Notes under the pieces: generated by a model
The model's database searches: none
The model's input: the letters and a program-made list of their open reading frames with translations, nothing else
Told to the model about the DNA's origin: nothing
Source of the DNA: Lachnospiraceae bacterium
GTDB lineage: Bacteria; Bacillota; Clostridia; Lachnospirales; Lachnospiraceae
Length of the DNA stretch: 39,722 nt
Assembly (NCBI GenBank): GCA_024692715.1
Contig: JAILMH010000070.1
Span: 1 to 39,722 of the forward strand
Direction of reading: 5' to 3'
Part shown: positions 7,577 through 15,892 of the stretch, one piece after another
How positions within the stretch are numbered: the first letter of the stretch is position 1
How the letters are laid out: each line of letters begins with the position of its first letter
Position numbers and translations under genes: made by a program

Positions 7577-8149
7577 TTATAAACCAAACACTACCCCTGC
7601 CACTGCTGCCGCAAAAATATAAATTATCGGATGTAGCTTAAATTTCTTTAATGCTACGAAAATTATCACAGCAAGTACTATCATCGGCAGATTAAATAAA
7701 TCTGCGATATTTCTGCTTTTTTCAAAAACTTCGATCCTTAAAAAACTGATTTTGGCAACTCCGAGACCTGCCGCAGCTATCAGCGCCGTTGATGCCGGCC
7801 TGAGCCCATAAAAGATTTTCCCGACGAGTTCTGAATCCTTAAACTTTTTCATAAATCCGGCAACGATCACGATTATTATCACCGACGGAGCCACCAGACC
7901 AAGTGTTGCTATCACGCCGCCGACAACCCCAAGGGATGAAAATCCGACATAAGTTGCCATATTTACACCCATCGGACCCGGAGTAGACTCAGAGACCGCT
8001 ATCATATTCGCTATATCTGATGTCGAAAACCAGCCTGTAACTGCCGAAAGCTCATAAAGAAACGGCAACGTTGCAAGGCCTCCTCCGACTGCGAAAAGTC
8101 CTGTTTTGAAAAATTCTGCAAATAATCTCAATGCCAGTAAAATATCCAC
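7577..8149 (-). CDS. chrA: Short ChrA-type chromate/anion transporter, second of a pair
   Basis: 190 residues, a half-size CHR domain protein. Near the N-terminus 'FAEFFKTGLFAVGGGLATLPFL' is followed by 'SESTPGPMGVNMATYVGF', the conserved CHR motifs. Five or six hydrophobic segments. Start is GTG at 8149 with GGAGG in the upstream gene's last codons; the genes are 3 bp apart. Short CHR proteins usually occur as pairs of opposite membrane topology that work together. Substrate unproven. Confidence 0.85.
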   Translation of the reverse strand: MDILLALRLFAEFFKTGLFAVGGGLATLPFLYELSAVTGWFSTSDIANMIAVSESTPGPMGVNMATYVGFSSLGVVGGVIATLGLVAPSVIIIVIVAGFMKKFKDSELVGKIFYGLRPASTALIAAAGLGVAKISFLRIEVFEKSRNIADLFNLPMIVLAVIIFVALKKFKLHPIIYIFAAAVAGVVFGL

Positions 8150-8152
8150 TCT

Positions 8153-8728
8153 TTACTCCTCCCTCTTTCTATAGATTTTTTCTGAAAGAGGCTTCAGGAA
8201 ACAGCCTGCTGCACCTGCTGCAACAACGATCCATATTGGCGAAGCCTTTAAGAATAAAGATGCCGCAAGGATCAATAAAAAAATGATCAGACAAATGCTG
8301 TCTTTAACGGACTTTTTTCCGAGCTTTATCACCGAGTCGAGTATCAGCACACATACAGCAGCTCTCACACCGTTAAGAGCGTGAACAACTGCAGGCAGCT
8401 CTGCAAAGTTCGTAAGAAATGCAGCTATAAGCGTGATTATCACAATCGATGGAAATACAACACCAATTGTCGAAAAAATCCCGCCCATGATTCCGGCACA
8501 TTTGTATCCGACAAATGTTGCTGTATTAACAGCAATTGCTCCGGGTGTGCACTGCCCTATCGCATAATAATCCATAAGCTCTTCATCTGATGCCCAATGG
8601 CGTTTTCCGACTATCTCCCGCTGAAGTATCGGAAGCATTGCATAACCACCGCCAAACATCGTAGCGCCTACCTTTACAAATGCAATGAACAATTCAATCA
8701 ACATCTTCAACTTTTTCCTATTTTTCAT
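8153..8728 (-). CDS. chrA: Short ChrA-type chromate/anion transporter, first of a pair
   Basis: 191 residues from the ATG at 8728, which has GAGG 5 nt upstream; the longer reading frame to 8797 would add an untypical AT-rich leader. It carries 'FVKVGATMFGGGYAMLPIL' and 'YAIGQCTPGAIAVNTATFVGY', the CHR-domain motifs, and about six hydrophobic segments. It partners with the next gene as a two-chain transporter. Upstream is an AT-rich region with an inverted repeat that could bind the operon's LysR protein. Confidence 0.86.
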   Translation of the reverse strand: MKNRKKLKMLIELFIAFVKVGATMFGGGYAMLPILQREIVGKRHWASDEELMDYYAIGQCTPGAIAVNTATFVGYKCAGIMGGIFSTIGVVFPSIVIITLIAAFLTNFAELPAVVHALNGVRAAVCVLILDSVIKLGKKSVKDSICLIIFLLILAASLFLKASPIWIVVAAGAAGCFLKPLSEKIYRKREE

Positions 8729-8783
8729 AAAAACCTCATTTCTATAGCACGCACCAATATATAGTAACATTATTATATACTTA

Positions 8784-8816
8784 CGATATATATACATATT
8801 ATATATTTTTATATCG
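8784..8816. repeat. Inverted repeat upstream of the chrA-chrA-lysR operon
   Basis: CGATATA (8784-8790) and TATATCG (8810-8816) flank a 19-nt AT-rich centre, 56 bp before the first chrA gene. It could be the LysR binding region, but the AT-rich sequence makes chance palindromes likely. Confidence 0.35.
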
Positions 8817-8858
8817 TTTTCATATAGTTATCATTAAAGCGATAATACATCCCAGCCC

Positions 8859-8893
8859 AAAAAAGAACTCCGGGGATCAATCCTCGGAGTTCT
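8859..8893 (-). terminator. Intrinsic terminator overlapping the stop codon of the unknown membrane protein gene
   Basis: Minus strand AGAACTCCG / CGGAGTTCT arms (8893-8885 and 8872-8864) followed by a run of six U. The TGA stop at 8879-8877 lies in the loop (ATTGATC). Confidence 0.85.
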
Positions 8894-9836
8894 CTGTTTC
8901 CAGATCGATTTCTTCAAAATCTTCATCGAAATCGTCTTCAGGTTCTATGTCGTTTTCTTCATCTTCAGCCTCAAGAGCAGGAAGCTGTTTTTTATTCTCG
9001 ATCCGCTTTTTCTTCTTAGCAGCTTTTTTCTTTTTAAGCTTAACTGCCGAAGTCTTCACGCTCTCTTCTCTCTTTCCCGCAAGAAGCCTTACAAACTGGC
9101 AATGCTGAAGAAGGAATATTGCAATTATCATGAAAAGATGAGCGATAAAAATATTAGTGATAACACCATTGTGCCTTATAAGGTACTTATCCCCGAATCC
9201 GACAAGTGCCATAACTGAAATATATCCAAGTGAAAGTATCATCAGCGGGATATTTTTCAGCGCATCGGTTATCGCATTCAGGAAATCCTTAAAGGTGGCA
9301 TCAAAATATACAAAACGGCCTATCATAAGTCCCAGGAAATAGGCAATTATCTCATCATAGTTATTATCCTCATAAATAAATTTGATGTACATGAAGATAC
9401 AAAACATATAAAGCATTCCGACAATTCTAAGCGCCGCCTTGTCACTTGATGAAATAAACTTAAGCCTTATCAACAGGCCATCCAGCACGTTATTAAAAAG
9501 GCAGCTGAATACGATGAAGAGCATGAGCAGAAAGCTGTTATACTGATCCCAGAAGCTCCTGTAGGAAGGAACATCAAGGAATCTGTCTATCAGATAGTAC
9601 ACCGAAAGGAAAAAGACGATCGATGCACCTGAAAAGATCAATTCGAACATTCTCTGCGATAGATTGAACATTCTTTCATATACGTATGTCTGACGCGGCA
9701 CGTCTCCATGCTTTCCCGCGGTAAGGTTCACATAGCCTTTAATCACAAATAATAATACTGCAAGCACAACAAGGGCGGTGATAAACATTATTATTGCCCC
9801 CGGAAGCTCAAGGTAATGATCTAAATACTCCTGCAT
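8877..9836 (-). CDS. Unknown multi-pass membrane protein with a long charged C-terminal tail
   Basis: 319 residues from the ATG at 9836, preceded by AAGGAG at 9 nt; an in-frame TTG two codons earlier would leave only 3 nt. Roughly seven hydrophobic segments span residues 14-240. The tail from about 247 is first very basic ('KLKKKKAAKKKKRIENKK') and then very acidic to the end (Asp/Glu in most positions from about 280). I do not recognise the family. The tail would be cytoplasmic by the positive-inside rule and may bind a partner. Single gene with its own terminator; the upstream region is shared with the divergent TSCPD gene. Confidence 0.8.
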   Translation of the reverse strand: MQEYLDHYLELPGAIIMFITALVVLAVLLFVIKGYVNLTAGKHGDVPRQTYVYERMFNLSQRMFELIFSGASIVFFLSVYYLIDRFLDVPSYRSFWDQYNSFLLMLFIVFSCLFNNVLDGLLIRLKFISSSDKAALRIVGMLYMFCIFMYIKFIYEDNNYDEIIAYFLGLMIGRFVYFDATFKDFLNAITDALKNIPLMILSLGYISVMALVGFGDKYLIRHNGVITNIFIAHLFMIIAIFLLQHCQFVRLLAGKREESVKTSAVKLKKKKAAKKKKRIENKKQLPALEAEDEENDIEPEDDFDEDFEEIDLETENSED

Positions 9837-9917
9837 TTCCAAAATCTCCTTGATTGTTTTAATTTTTAACCAAAAATAGATTTTAGCACAAAAGAACTAC
9901 CAAATATCATTAAATTG

Positions 9918-9946
9918 TTTACAATTTATACGCCGTTTGATATAAT
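9918..9946 (+). promoter_or_regulatory. Sigma-A promoter of the TSCPD gene
   Basis: TTTACA (9918-9923), 17-nt spacer, TATAAT (9941-9946). The leader would be about 63 nt and ends in AGGAG before the ATG at 10016. Confidence 0.85.
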
Positions 9947-10015
9947 GCAGAAAATATGGCTTAACTACGGTATTTACACAAATAATTTTAAGAAAATCTT
10001 TAGGAGAAATGAGTT

Positions 10016-10267
10016 ATGCAGATCAATTATAAGACCCAAGGAACCTGTGCCACTTCCATCAGCTTCGAGCTCGAAGACGGCAAGCTTCACAATATTTCAT
10101 TCACAGGAGGCTGCAACGGCAACCTTAAAGCTATTTCAAAGCTCTGTGAAGGACGTCCGGCTGAAGAAGTCGCTGAGATCCTCGCCGGAAACACCTGCGG
10201 ATTCAAGTCAACATCATGTGCAGACCAGTTTTCAAAGGCAATTCTTTCAGCCGTAAACGAGGCATAA
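10016..10267 (+). CDS. Small TSCPD-domain protein (TIGR03905-like)
   Basis: 83 residues. It contains 'GTCATSISFELEDGKLHNISFTGGCNGN' and 'GNTCGFKSTSCADQFS', the Cys-containing pattern of the TSCPD domain. That domain is also found at the C-terminus of B12-dependent ribonucleotide reductases; stand-alone copies occur in many Firmicutes. Function unknown; the conserved Cys residues (10, 33, 61, 68) suggest metal binding or redox chemistry. Monocistronic: strong promoter upstream, strong terminator directly after. Confidence 0.88.
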   Translation: MQINYKTQGTCATSISFELEDGKLHNISFTGGCNGNLKAISKLCEGRPAEEVAEILAGNTCGFKSTSCADQFSKAILSAVNEA

Positions 10268-10317
10268 AAACAACAATAGCTGTCGGGATGGGACTCCCGG
10301 CAGCTATCGTTGTTTTT
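10266..10317 (+). terminator. Strong intrinsic terminator of the TSCPD gene
   Basis: A long near-perfect hairpin of over 20 bp (arms starting AACAATAGCTGTCGGGA and TCCCGGCAGCTATCGTTG) followed by TTTTT. The A-run on the other side could make it act in both directions. Confidence 0.9.
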
Positions 10318-10430
10318 AAGGAAAATCTTGGAGAAAACTAAAAGGAAAGTAAGTTGGTGAAAAATAATTTGTTCACCTATATAATCGGCATAAAAATTTA
10401 TTACTTTATAGTTTTTTAAAGTATACTTTT

Positions 10431-11012
10431 TTATGATGATAAACTTACAAATTTTGCTATTCCATTTTCAATCTGTATGTAAAGTCCAAGTCCTATGGAA
10501 TCATCGCTGATGAGCAGATTATTCACATACATTGCAAAGTCCATTGCGGTATAACGTATATTTCCTACATTGGCCTCTCCCATGCTGTATGATGTATTCT
10601 CTCCGACCTTAAAGGAATATGTTCCCTTACTGTATCGCACAGGTGAGCCCTTACTGCACTCCCTCTCAAGACTGCCAACCACATAAAGGGTATCATTGTC
10701 CACATAAAATGCTGTCACAAGACTTCTTCCGAAATCCGGTGACTCTCCAAGCCCTCTTGCTTCAACAGTACTGTAATATGTTCCTGTACGTGTCAAAAGA
10801 ATCGAATCATCAACGTTCTGTCCGTACTCTGCATAATCATCATTTCCCTCAGACTTCTCTGCTTCACCTCTTCCGTTTTCCAGATCAGAAGAAGAGAAGG
10901 CAGATGTCTTAAACTCTGCAGTATTATGATCATCACGGGAATTTATTATCAGGACGCCGGAACAGATCATTGAAGCTGCAGCAATCTCATCCGAGTATTT
11001 ACTTTTTTTCAT
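10431..11012 (-). CDS. Hypothetical protein, possibly membrane-anchored or secreted
   Basis: 193 residues from the ATG at 11012, chosen for the AAGGAGG 8 nt upstream. A weak hydrophobic stretch (residues 10-24) could anchor it. Residues 30-65 are polar and Ser/Glu-rich, and the rest looks like a small beta-rich domain ('LLTRTGTYYSTVEARGLG', 'FYVDNDTLYVVGSLE', 'GNIRYTAMDFAMYVNNLLIS'). Family not recognised. Its upstream region has a full match to the sigma-28 -10 element, so it may belong to a motility-type regulon. Confidence 0.75.
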   Translation of the reverse strand: MKKSKYSDEIAAASMICSGVLIINSRDDHNTAEFKTSAFSSSDLENGRGEAEKSEGNDDYAEYGQNVDDSILLTRTGTYYSTVEARGLGESPDFGRSLVTAFYVDNDTLYVVGSLERECSKGSPVRYSKGTYSFKVGENTSYSMGEANVGNIRYTAMDFAMYVNNLLISDDSIGLGLYIQIENGIAKFVSLSS

Positions 11013-11061
11013 GTATCTCTCCTCCTTGCCGTAAATTTCCATGTTCCACTCGTTACTTAGT

Positions 11062-11088
11062 TTATCGGCAAAAAGGATGAAATATTAA
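11062..11088 (-). promoter_or_regulatory. Sigma-28 (SigD/FliA)-like promoter
   Basis: Minus strand GCCGATAA at 11069-11062, identical to the sigma-28 -10 consensus, with TTAA (consensus TAAA) 15 nt upstream at 11088-11085. The start would be near 11055, about 43 nt before the ATG at 11012. Confidence 0.6.
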
Positions 11089-11096
11089 TAGTGGTA

Positions 11097-11117
11097 TACA
11101 TTATTCCTGATAATGTA
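11097..11117. repeat. Inverted repeat between GH127 and the hypothetical gene
   Basis: TACATTAT (11097-11104) / ATAATGTA (11110-11117) with a 5-nt centre, 10 nt after the GH127 stop. It could be a weak transcript-end hairpin of the arabinoside operon, though no U-run follows, or an operator. Confidence 0.4.
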
Positions 11118-11127
11118 CATTTTAAGA

Positions 11128-13074
11128 TCATTTTTCATGGAGCCAGACTCTCATTTCGTTCTCTCCTCTGTTCCCCCACGCATAATATGGTATGAGCTTT
11201 ATCTTCTGATCCTTGACCTCGTACGCCTTTTTATGTGAATAAAGAGGGCTGTTTTCCTTCTGTTCAAGGCGTTTTCCTTCCGTATTGATAACTGTGATAC
11301 CGTTCAGGAGTTTAGGTTCAAAACTCTCCTTAAAGGGCGCATCTTCAAGCATCTCGATATTTTGAAGTTCTTCTCCATTATCAACAGATTCTGCACAATA
11401 AATGAGCGGTCCTCTTGAAATGCATACCTTCCCTGTATCTGCAGACACCCTTGTATTTGCGTAGTTTCTCTCCACATACATAGGCATGTTCAGGTTGATC
11501 TCTGTATATTCATTTACGACATCCACCTGCCAGTATCCTTTTTCTTCTGTGATCTTCTCCTGAACACCATCTATCTGGCCATAAACATTCTCAGCCCAGC
11601 CAGGAATTCTAAGCTTAAAGCCTATAACACTGTCTCCGCTCTTTTTTATACTAAGTCTCACAGAGCCGCTCTTAGGGTAATCCGTTTCAAGCTTTATCTT
11701 TACTTTCTCATTTTTTACCAGGAAAGAAGCCTCCGATGCAATGTAGAGATTCACATATATTTCTTTATCCTTTTTCATATAAATATAGTCATCTACAGAG
11801 GCTATCATACGGGCCAGATTTGGCGGGCAGCAGGCACAGGCAAGCCATTCAGGGCGGACAGCCTTTACATGGGATTTAGTAGGATTTTTTCGTGACTGCC
11901 GTGGATCGACCTCCAGCGGATTCACATAAAAGAAATGTCTTCCGTCCAGAGCCATTCCGGAAAGTACCGTATTATAGAGCGCTCTCTCCATTACATCTGC
12001 GTATTCACCCTTCGACTCAAGCTTAAGCATATTTTCTGCAAAGAATATGAGACCGACAGAAGCACAGGTTTCGCAGTACATAGTGTCATTCGGAAGATCA
12101 TAGTCAAGGGTGAATGCCTCACCGTTTACCGTGGAGCCGATTCCGCCTGTTACATACATCCTCCTGTCAACGATATTTCTCCAGATCCGGCGGCATGCAT
12201 CCGCAAGCTCTTTATCCCCGTCTTCTCTTGCAAGCTCTGCCATTGCAGTACAGAGATAAATCTGGCGGACCGCATGACCTTCGGCCGTTGACTGCTTTGC
12301 CGGAGCCTCCTGAATCTGAAAATATGTATCAAGTCCGTGCCGCATTCCTTCAAAGATCGGCTCCATTCCCTTCTCCGCCTTATCCTGCTCAGCGAAAAAT
12401 TTATGGCACTCACCTCTTATGCTGATAAAATATTCGCAGAGCTTAAGATATCTCTTCTCCCCTGTTACCGCATAGAGCTTCATCAGACCAATCTCCACCT
12501 CGGGGTGTCCGTCTGCACCGTGAAGCTTTCCCTCCTCCGGTCCAAAGTGAGCATCGATACAGTCAGCAAGCTTCACAGCAGTCTCCAAGACCTTTTTATT
12601 ACCTGTAACCGTATAATAAGCGCACGCCGCCTCGAAAAAATGCCCTGCGCAGTAAAGCTCATGGCTTTCTCTCAGCGTCATAAACTTTCTCTCAGGCTCT
12701 TTAATAATAAAATATGTATCAAGATATCCGTCAGGCTGCTGAGCTGCCACTATAAGGTCAACCGCTTCATCCGCTTTTTTTCGAAGCTCTGCGTCATCCT
12801 CTTCTCTTAGCACATACGAAGCAGCTTCAAGCCATTTATATACATCACTGTCCTGAAAAACATAACCGTAGAACTCCCCTTCAGAGAGCCCTGCCGCTAT
12901 CTTAAAATTTTCTATGGCATGGCTTTTTTCATTTGGTATGGCATCATCATCCCGCTCTCGCTCTATATTTATATCTGCGATATCGTTGAGCACATTCCAC
13001 TGGTAAGGTATCATTTCTTTTCTGACAAGATTTCTATATTTGATCCAGAAATCCTCTGTAATTCTGACATTCAT
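11128..13074 (-). CDS. GH127 beta-L-arabinofuranosidase
   Basis: 648 residues from the ATG at 13074, which has GGAG 6 nt upstream. The all-alpha catalytic domain contains 'YCETCASVGL' and 'CACCPPNLARM'. Glu 335, Cys 337, Cys 415 and Cys 416 align with the Zn ligands of Bifidobacterium HypBA1 (Glu 338, Cys 340, Cys 417, Cys 418), in which the first of the Cys pair is the nucleophile. The enzyme removes terminal beta-L-arabinofuranose, for example from hydroxyproline-linked beta-arabino-oligosaccharides of plant cell-wall glycoproteins. No signal peptide, so cytoplasmic, acting on imported sugars. Last gene of the operon. Related GH146/GH142 specificities cannot be excluded. Confidence 0.92.
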   Translation of the reverse strand: MNVRITEDFWIKYRNLVRKEMIPYQWNVLNDIADINIERERDDDAIPNEKSHAIENFKIAAGLSEGEFYGYVFQDSDVYKWLEAASYVLREEDDAELRKKADEAVDLIVAAQQPDGYLDTYFIIKEPERKFMTLRESHELYCAGHFFEAACAYYTVTGNKKVLETAVKLADCIDAHFGPEEGKLHGADGHPEVEIGLMKLYAVTGEKRYLKLCEYFISIRGECHKFFAEQDKAEKGMEPIFEGMRHGLDTYFQIQEAPAKQSTAEGHAVRQIYLCTAMAELAREDGDKELADACRRIWRNIVDRRMYVTGGIGSTVNGEAFTLDYDLPNDTMYCETCASVGLIFFAENMLKLESKGEYADVMERALYNTVLSGMALDGRHFFYVNPLEVDPRQSRKNPTKSHVKAVRPEWLACACCPPNLARMIASVDDYIYMKKDKEIYVNLYIASEASFLVKNEKVKIKLETDYPKSGSVRLSIKKSGDSVIGFKLRIPGWAENVYGQIDGVQEKITEEKGYWQVDVVNEYTEINLNMPMYVERNYANTRVSADTGKVCISRGPLIYCAESVDNGEELQNIEMLEDAPFKESFEPKLLNGITVINTEGKRLEQKENSPLYSHKKAYEVKDQKIKLIPYYAWGNRGENEMRVWLHEK

Positions 13075-13095
13075 AATCTTCTCCATAATACGCCA

Positions 13096-13123
13096 AGAGG
13101 GCATATCAACTGATATGCCCTCT
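13096..13123. repeat. Intercistronic stem-loop before GH127
   Basis: Perfect 13-bp inverted repeat AGAGGGCATATCA / TGATATGCCCTCT with a 2-nt centre, 22 nt upstream of the GH127 start. No U-run follows on the minus strand, so it is more likely an mRNA processing/stability hairpin or partial attenuator than a full terminator. Confidence 0.65.
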
Positions 13124-13147
13124 GACCGAAATCTTTTTAGTTAAAGT

Positions 13148-13399
13148 TTATTTATCCCAAAGCCTGTGAGGGCATTTTGAGCTTTTCATTGCAGCACGCA
13201 GTTCAACAAAGCAGCCGCATGCGCGGCAGGTACCCGCCAGAAGAGAATCACAGCTTTCACATTGAGTAAGTCTCTCGTCATATACCTTATCGCTTGTACG
13301 TTCGTTTTTGGGAATTCCGTTTATAAGCATCTCAAAGCTTTGACGAGTCTTCTCATCTGCCTGCTCATAAGTCAGGCACCTTTTACATTCTCTCAGCAT
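13148..13399 (-). CDS. Small Cys-rich protein, DUF6171-like
   Basis: 83 residues. Cys 5/Cys 8 (CKRC), Cys 47/Cys 50 (CESC), Cys 58/61/63 (CRACGC) and Cys 76 (CPH) form a zinc-ribbon-like pattern ending '[19 protein letters not shown]', which I recall as DUF6171. It probably binds zinc; function unknown. Its ATG overlaps the stop of the GH51 gene (7 bp), so it is translationally coupled, which ties it firmly to the arabinoside operon. It lies between two glycosidases, one of them the zinc-cysteine GH127 enzyme. Confidence 0.8.
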   Translation of the reverse strand: MLRECKRCLTYEQADEKTRQSFEMLINGIPKNERTSDKVYDERLTQCESCDSLLAGTCRACGCFVELRAAMKSSKCPHRLWDK

Positions 13400-14889
13400 A
13401 CCTTTAATGAAACGACTGACATTGCAGGGAGCTTAACTGTAATATGACCATTTGACTCAAGCTTGAAATCAGTGTAATCTGCAAGCTTGACCTTCTCCTT
13501 GTTTGTAAAGTCGTTATGATCATGCATCTCACCTGTAAGGATCGATGCCTTGACCTCTTTAGCATTATATTCAACAGGGATTACATCGATAGTCTCATCC
13601 TTGTCATCTGATGCATTTACAAGAGTGATGGTGATCGAGCCATCCTCAGCGATAGAAGCAGACTGTGAAATCTCCGGTACTTTCTCTTTCTCTGTTCCGA
13701 TAACTTCATTCTCGATGTAGCTTGCAAGAAGCTCTGCATCCTGATGATCCTTGAACATATCAAATACGTGATATGTAGGTGTAAGAAGCATATCTGCACC
13801 ATCTGTAAGGATCACTGCCTGAAGTACGTTTACAAGCTGAGCGATGTTAGCCATCTGAACTCTGTCGGAATGCTGGTTGAAGATGTTAAGTGTAACACCT
13901 GCGACAATAGCATCTCTCATTGTATTCTGCTGGTAAAGGAAGCCCGGATTTGTACCCGGCTCTACGCGATACCATGTACCCCACTCGTCAACGATAAGAC
14001 CGATCCTCTTCTCAGGGTCATACTGATTGATGATGTCACCGTGTCTTGTAATGAGCTCATCCATGTAATAAGCCTTACGGATAGTCTCATAATATTCATC
14101 TCTGTCAAAGTCCAGTGCTGAGCCCTTGTTCTCCCATCCGCCCGGATGAACATAGTAGTGAAGGGATATTCCGCTGATAAGATCCGCCGGATAAGTGCCT
14201 GACTTACCAATGGTCTTCATGGTTGTCTCTGTCCAGTTATAATCATCTACATTTGGACCACCCATGATCTTATACATCTTCTTATCTGTATAATTTCTGC
14301 AGTATGTAGAGTATCTTCTGTATTCATTGGCATAGTGCTCAGGGCGCATATTTCCGCCGCAGCCCCAGTTTTCATTGCCGACGCCGATGAAATTAACATC
14401 CCACGGTTCTTCATGGCCGTTCTTTTTACGAAGGTCAGCCATAGGAGAAACACCCTTAAATGTAAGATATTCTACCCACTCGCTCATTTCCTGAACTGAA
14501 CCTGAGCCAACATTCATGTTTACATATGTCTCACAGCCAAGCTGGCGGCAGAGCTCCATGAACTCATGAGTTCCGAAGCTGTTATCCTCAACTACTCCGC
14601 CCCAGTGAGTGTTGATCATTTTCTTACGTGTTTCCTTAGGGCCGATGCCGTCCTTCCAGTGATATTCGTCTGCAAAGCAGCCGCCCGGCCAGCGAAGTAC
14701 AGGGATCCTGATCTTCTTAAGTGCTTCTACCACATCTGTTCTCATTCCATTTACATTCGGAATATCAGAATTCTCTCCAACATACAAACCTTCATAGATA
14801 CAGCGTCCGAGATGCTCTGAAAAATGACCGTAGATCTCTTTATTGATGTGAGATTTTTTCTCAATCGTATTAATAACTAGTCTTTTCAT
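13393..14889 (-). CDS. abfA: GH51 alpha-L-arabinofuranosidase
   Basis: 498 residues, normal for GH51. It shows the family's start ('[20 protein letters not shown]'), '[14 protein letters not shown]' near residue 65, acid/base Glu 173 in 'GVGNENWG' and nucleophile Glu 302 in 'IVDEWGTW'; a C-terminal beta-sandwich follows. It hydrolyses terminal alpha-L-arabinofuranosyl residues from arabino-oligosaccharides. There is no signal peptide, so it works in the cytoplasm after ABC import. Preceded by the permease gene with an 84-bp gap that holds a stem-loop. Confidence 0.95.
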   Translation of the reverse strand: MKRLVINTIEKKSHINKEIYGHFSEHLGRCIYEGLYVGENSDIPNVNGMRTDVVEALKKIRIPVLRWPGGCFADEYHWKDGIGPKETRKKMINTHWGGVVEDNSFGTHEFMELCRQLGCETYVNMNVGSGSVQEMSEWVEYLTFKGVSPMADLRKKNGHEEPWDVNFIGVGNENWGCGGNMRPEHYANEYRRYSTYCRNYTDKKMYKIMGGPNVDDYNWTETTMKTIGKSGTYPADLISGISLHYYVHPGGWENKGSALDFDRDEYYETIRKAYYMDELITRHGDIINQYDPEKRIGLIVDEWGTWYRVEPGTNPGFLYQQNTMRDAIVAGVTLNIFNQHSDRVQMANIAQLVNVLQAVILTDGADMLLTPTYHVFDMFKDHQDAELLASYIENEVIGTEKEKVPEISQSASIAEDGSITITLVNASDDKDETIDVIPVEYNAKEVKASILTGEMHDHNDFTNKEKVKLADYTDFKLESNGHITVKLPAMSVVSLKVC

Positions 14890-14942
14890 TATATTTGATT
14901 TCCTTTTCTTATACGTTAAATATACTTATATGGTATTTTTAT

Positions 14943-14964
14943 GGGCCATGCTCTCGCATGACCC
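14943..14964 (-). repeat. Intercistronic stem-loop between permease and abfA
   Basis: Minus strand GGGTCATGC, GNRA-type loop GAGA, GCATGGCCC: a stable 9-bp stem including one G-T pair, with no U-run after it. Probably protects or tunes segments of the operon mRNA. Confidence 0.65.
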
Positions 14965-14973
14965 TGTAAGTAC

Positions 14974-15891
14974 TTAACCCTTTACAGCACCTGCTGTCAT
15001 TCCGTCTACAATATATTTCTGGAAGATCAGGAAAAGTATAAGTATCGGAACGATAGCCATCATTGATCCTGCAATAAGCATATCGTAGTTATTTCCGTAT
15101 GGTGTGAGCAATGTATTCAGACCGATAGTAAGTGTGAACTTAGAAGCACTTCTGAATACCATCAATGGCCAGAGCATGTTGTTCCATGAACCCATTGCAC
15201 AAAGGATAGCCATTGCTGAGAATGCCGGCTTAACGATAGGCATCATGATCTTGACTGCGATGAAATATTCGTTCGCTCCGTCAATTCTTCCGGCATCGAG
15301 AAGCTCCTTTGGAAGAGACTTCATATACTGATGGAAGAAGAATATCGTCGATGGTGCACAAAGTCCCGGAAGCATTACACCCCACATTGAATCGATAAGG
15401 TGAAGGGCAATGATCTCCTTGTAAAGAGGGAGCATGAGGATTTCGAAAGGAACCATCATTGTTGCGATAACAAGGACGAAGATGACTCTCTGAAGCTTGA
15501 ATTCATACATGCTGATCGCATACGCTACAAAATAACAGATAATGAGTGTAAGAATAACTGTTGTAACTGTAAGGAGCATTGAATTCTTGAACCACATCCA
15601 ATATTTCATGGCATCAGGTCTGCCGCTGAAAAGGTAGTTGTAGTTATTGAGATTCATCGTGCTGAAATCAAAGCTGATACTAAGTCCTCTTCTGATAAGC
15701 TCACGGCCGGGTCTGAATGATGCGATAAGACCAGCCACAAGAGGAAATACGATTATTAAACTAAGTACAAGGAAAAGTCCTGTAGCAAAGAAGGTACCAA
15801 TGGATCTTTTTACCTTCATTCCGCCCTCTGATTTAACCGCAGAGTTAGAATTATTTGTGCTTGCATCCTGAGCATTTACAGTGTTTACCAT
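14974..15891 (-). CDS. Sugar ABC transporter permease (MalG/AraQ type)
   Basis: 305 residues from the ATG at 15891, which has AGGAGG 6 nt upstream and starts 1 nt after the stop of the other permease; the longer frame to 15975 would overlap that gene. A polar N-terminal tail is followed by six membrane segments. The EAA loop 'LDAGRIDGANEYFIAVKIMMPIVKP', which contacts the ATPase, lies in the second half, and the protein ends 'VDGMTAGAVKG' as in CUT1 permeases. With the upstream permease and binding protein it imports oligosaccharides, most likely arabino-oligosaccharides given the context. No ATPase gene is nearby; a shared MsmK/MsmX-like ATPase is probable. Confidence 0.9.
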   Translation of the reverse strand: MVNTVNAQDASTNNSNSAVKSEGGMKVKRSIGTFFATGLFLVLSLIIVFPLVAGLIASFRPGRELIRRGLSISFDFSTMNLNNYNYLFSGRPDAMKYWMWFKNSMLLTVTTVILTLIICYFVAYAISMYEFKLQRVIFVLVIATMMVPFEILMLPLYKEIIALHLIDSMWGVMLPGLCAPSTIFFFHQYMKSLPKELLDAGRIDGANEYFIAVKIMMPIVKPAFSAMAILCAMGSWNNMLWPLMVFRSASKFTLTIGLNTLLTPYGNNYDMLIAGSMMAIVPILILFLIFQKYIVDGMTAGAVKG

Positions 15892-15892
15892 A

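Noticed and set aside
12114-12810. Plus-strand open frames of 103-157 codons inside GH127
   Set aside because: Antisense to a gene with all catalytic residues; no ribosome sites and no family resemblance.
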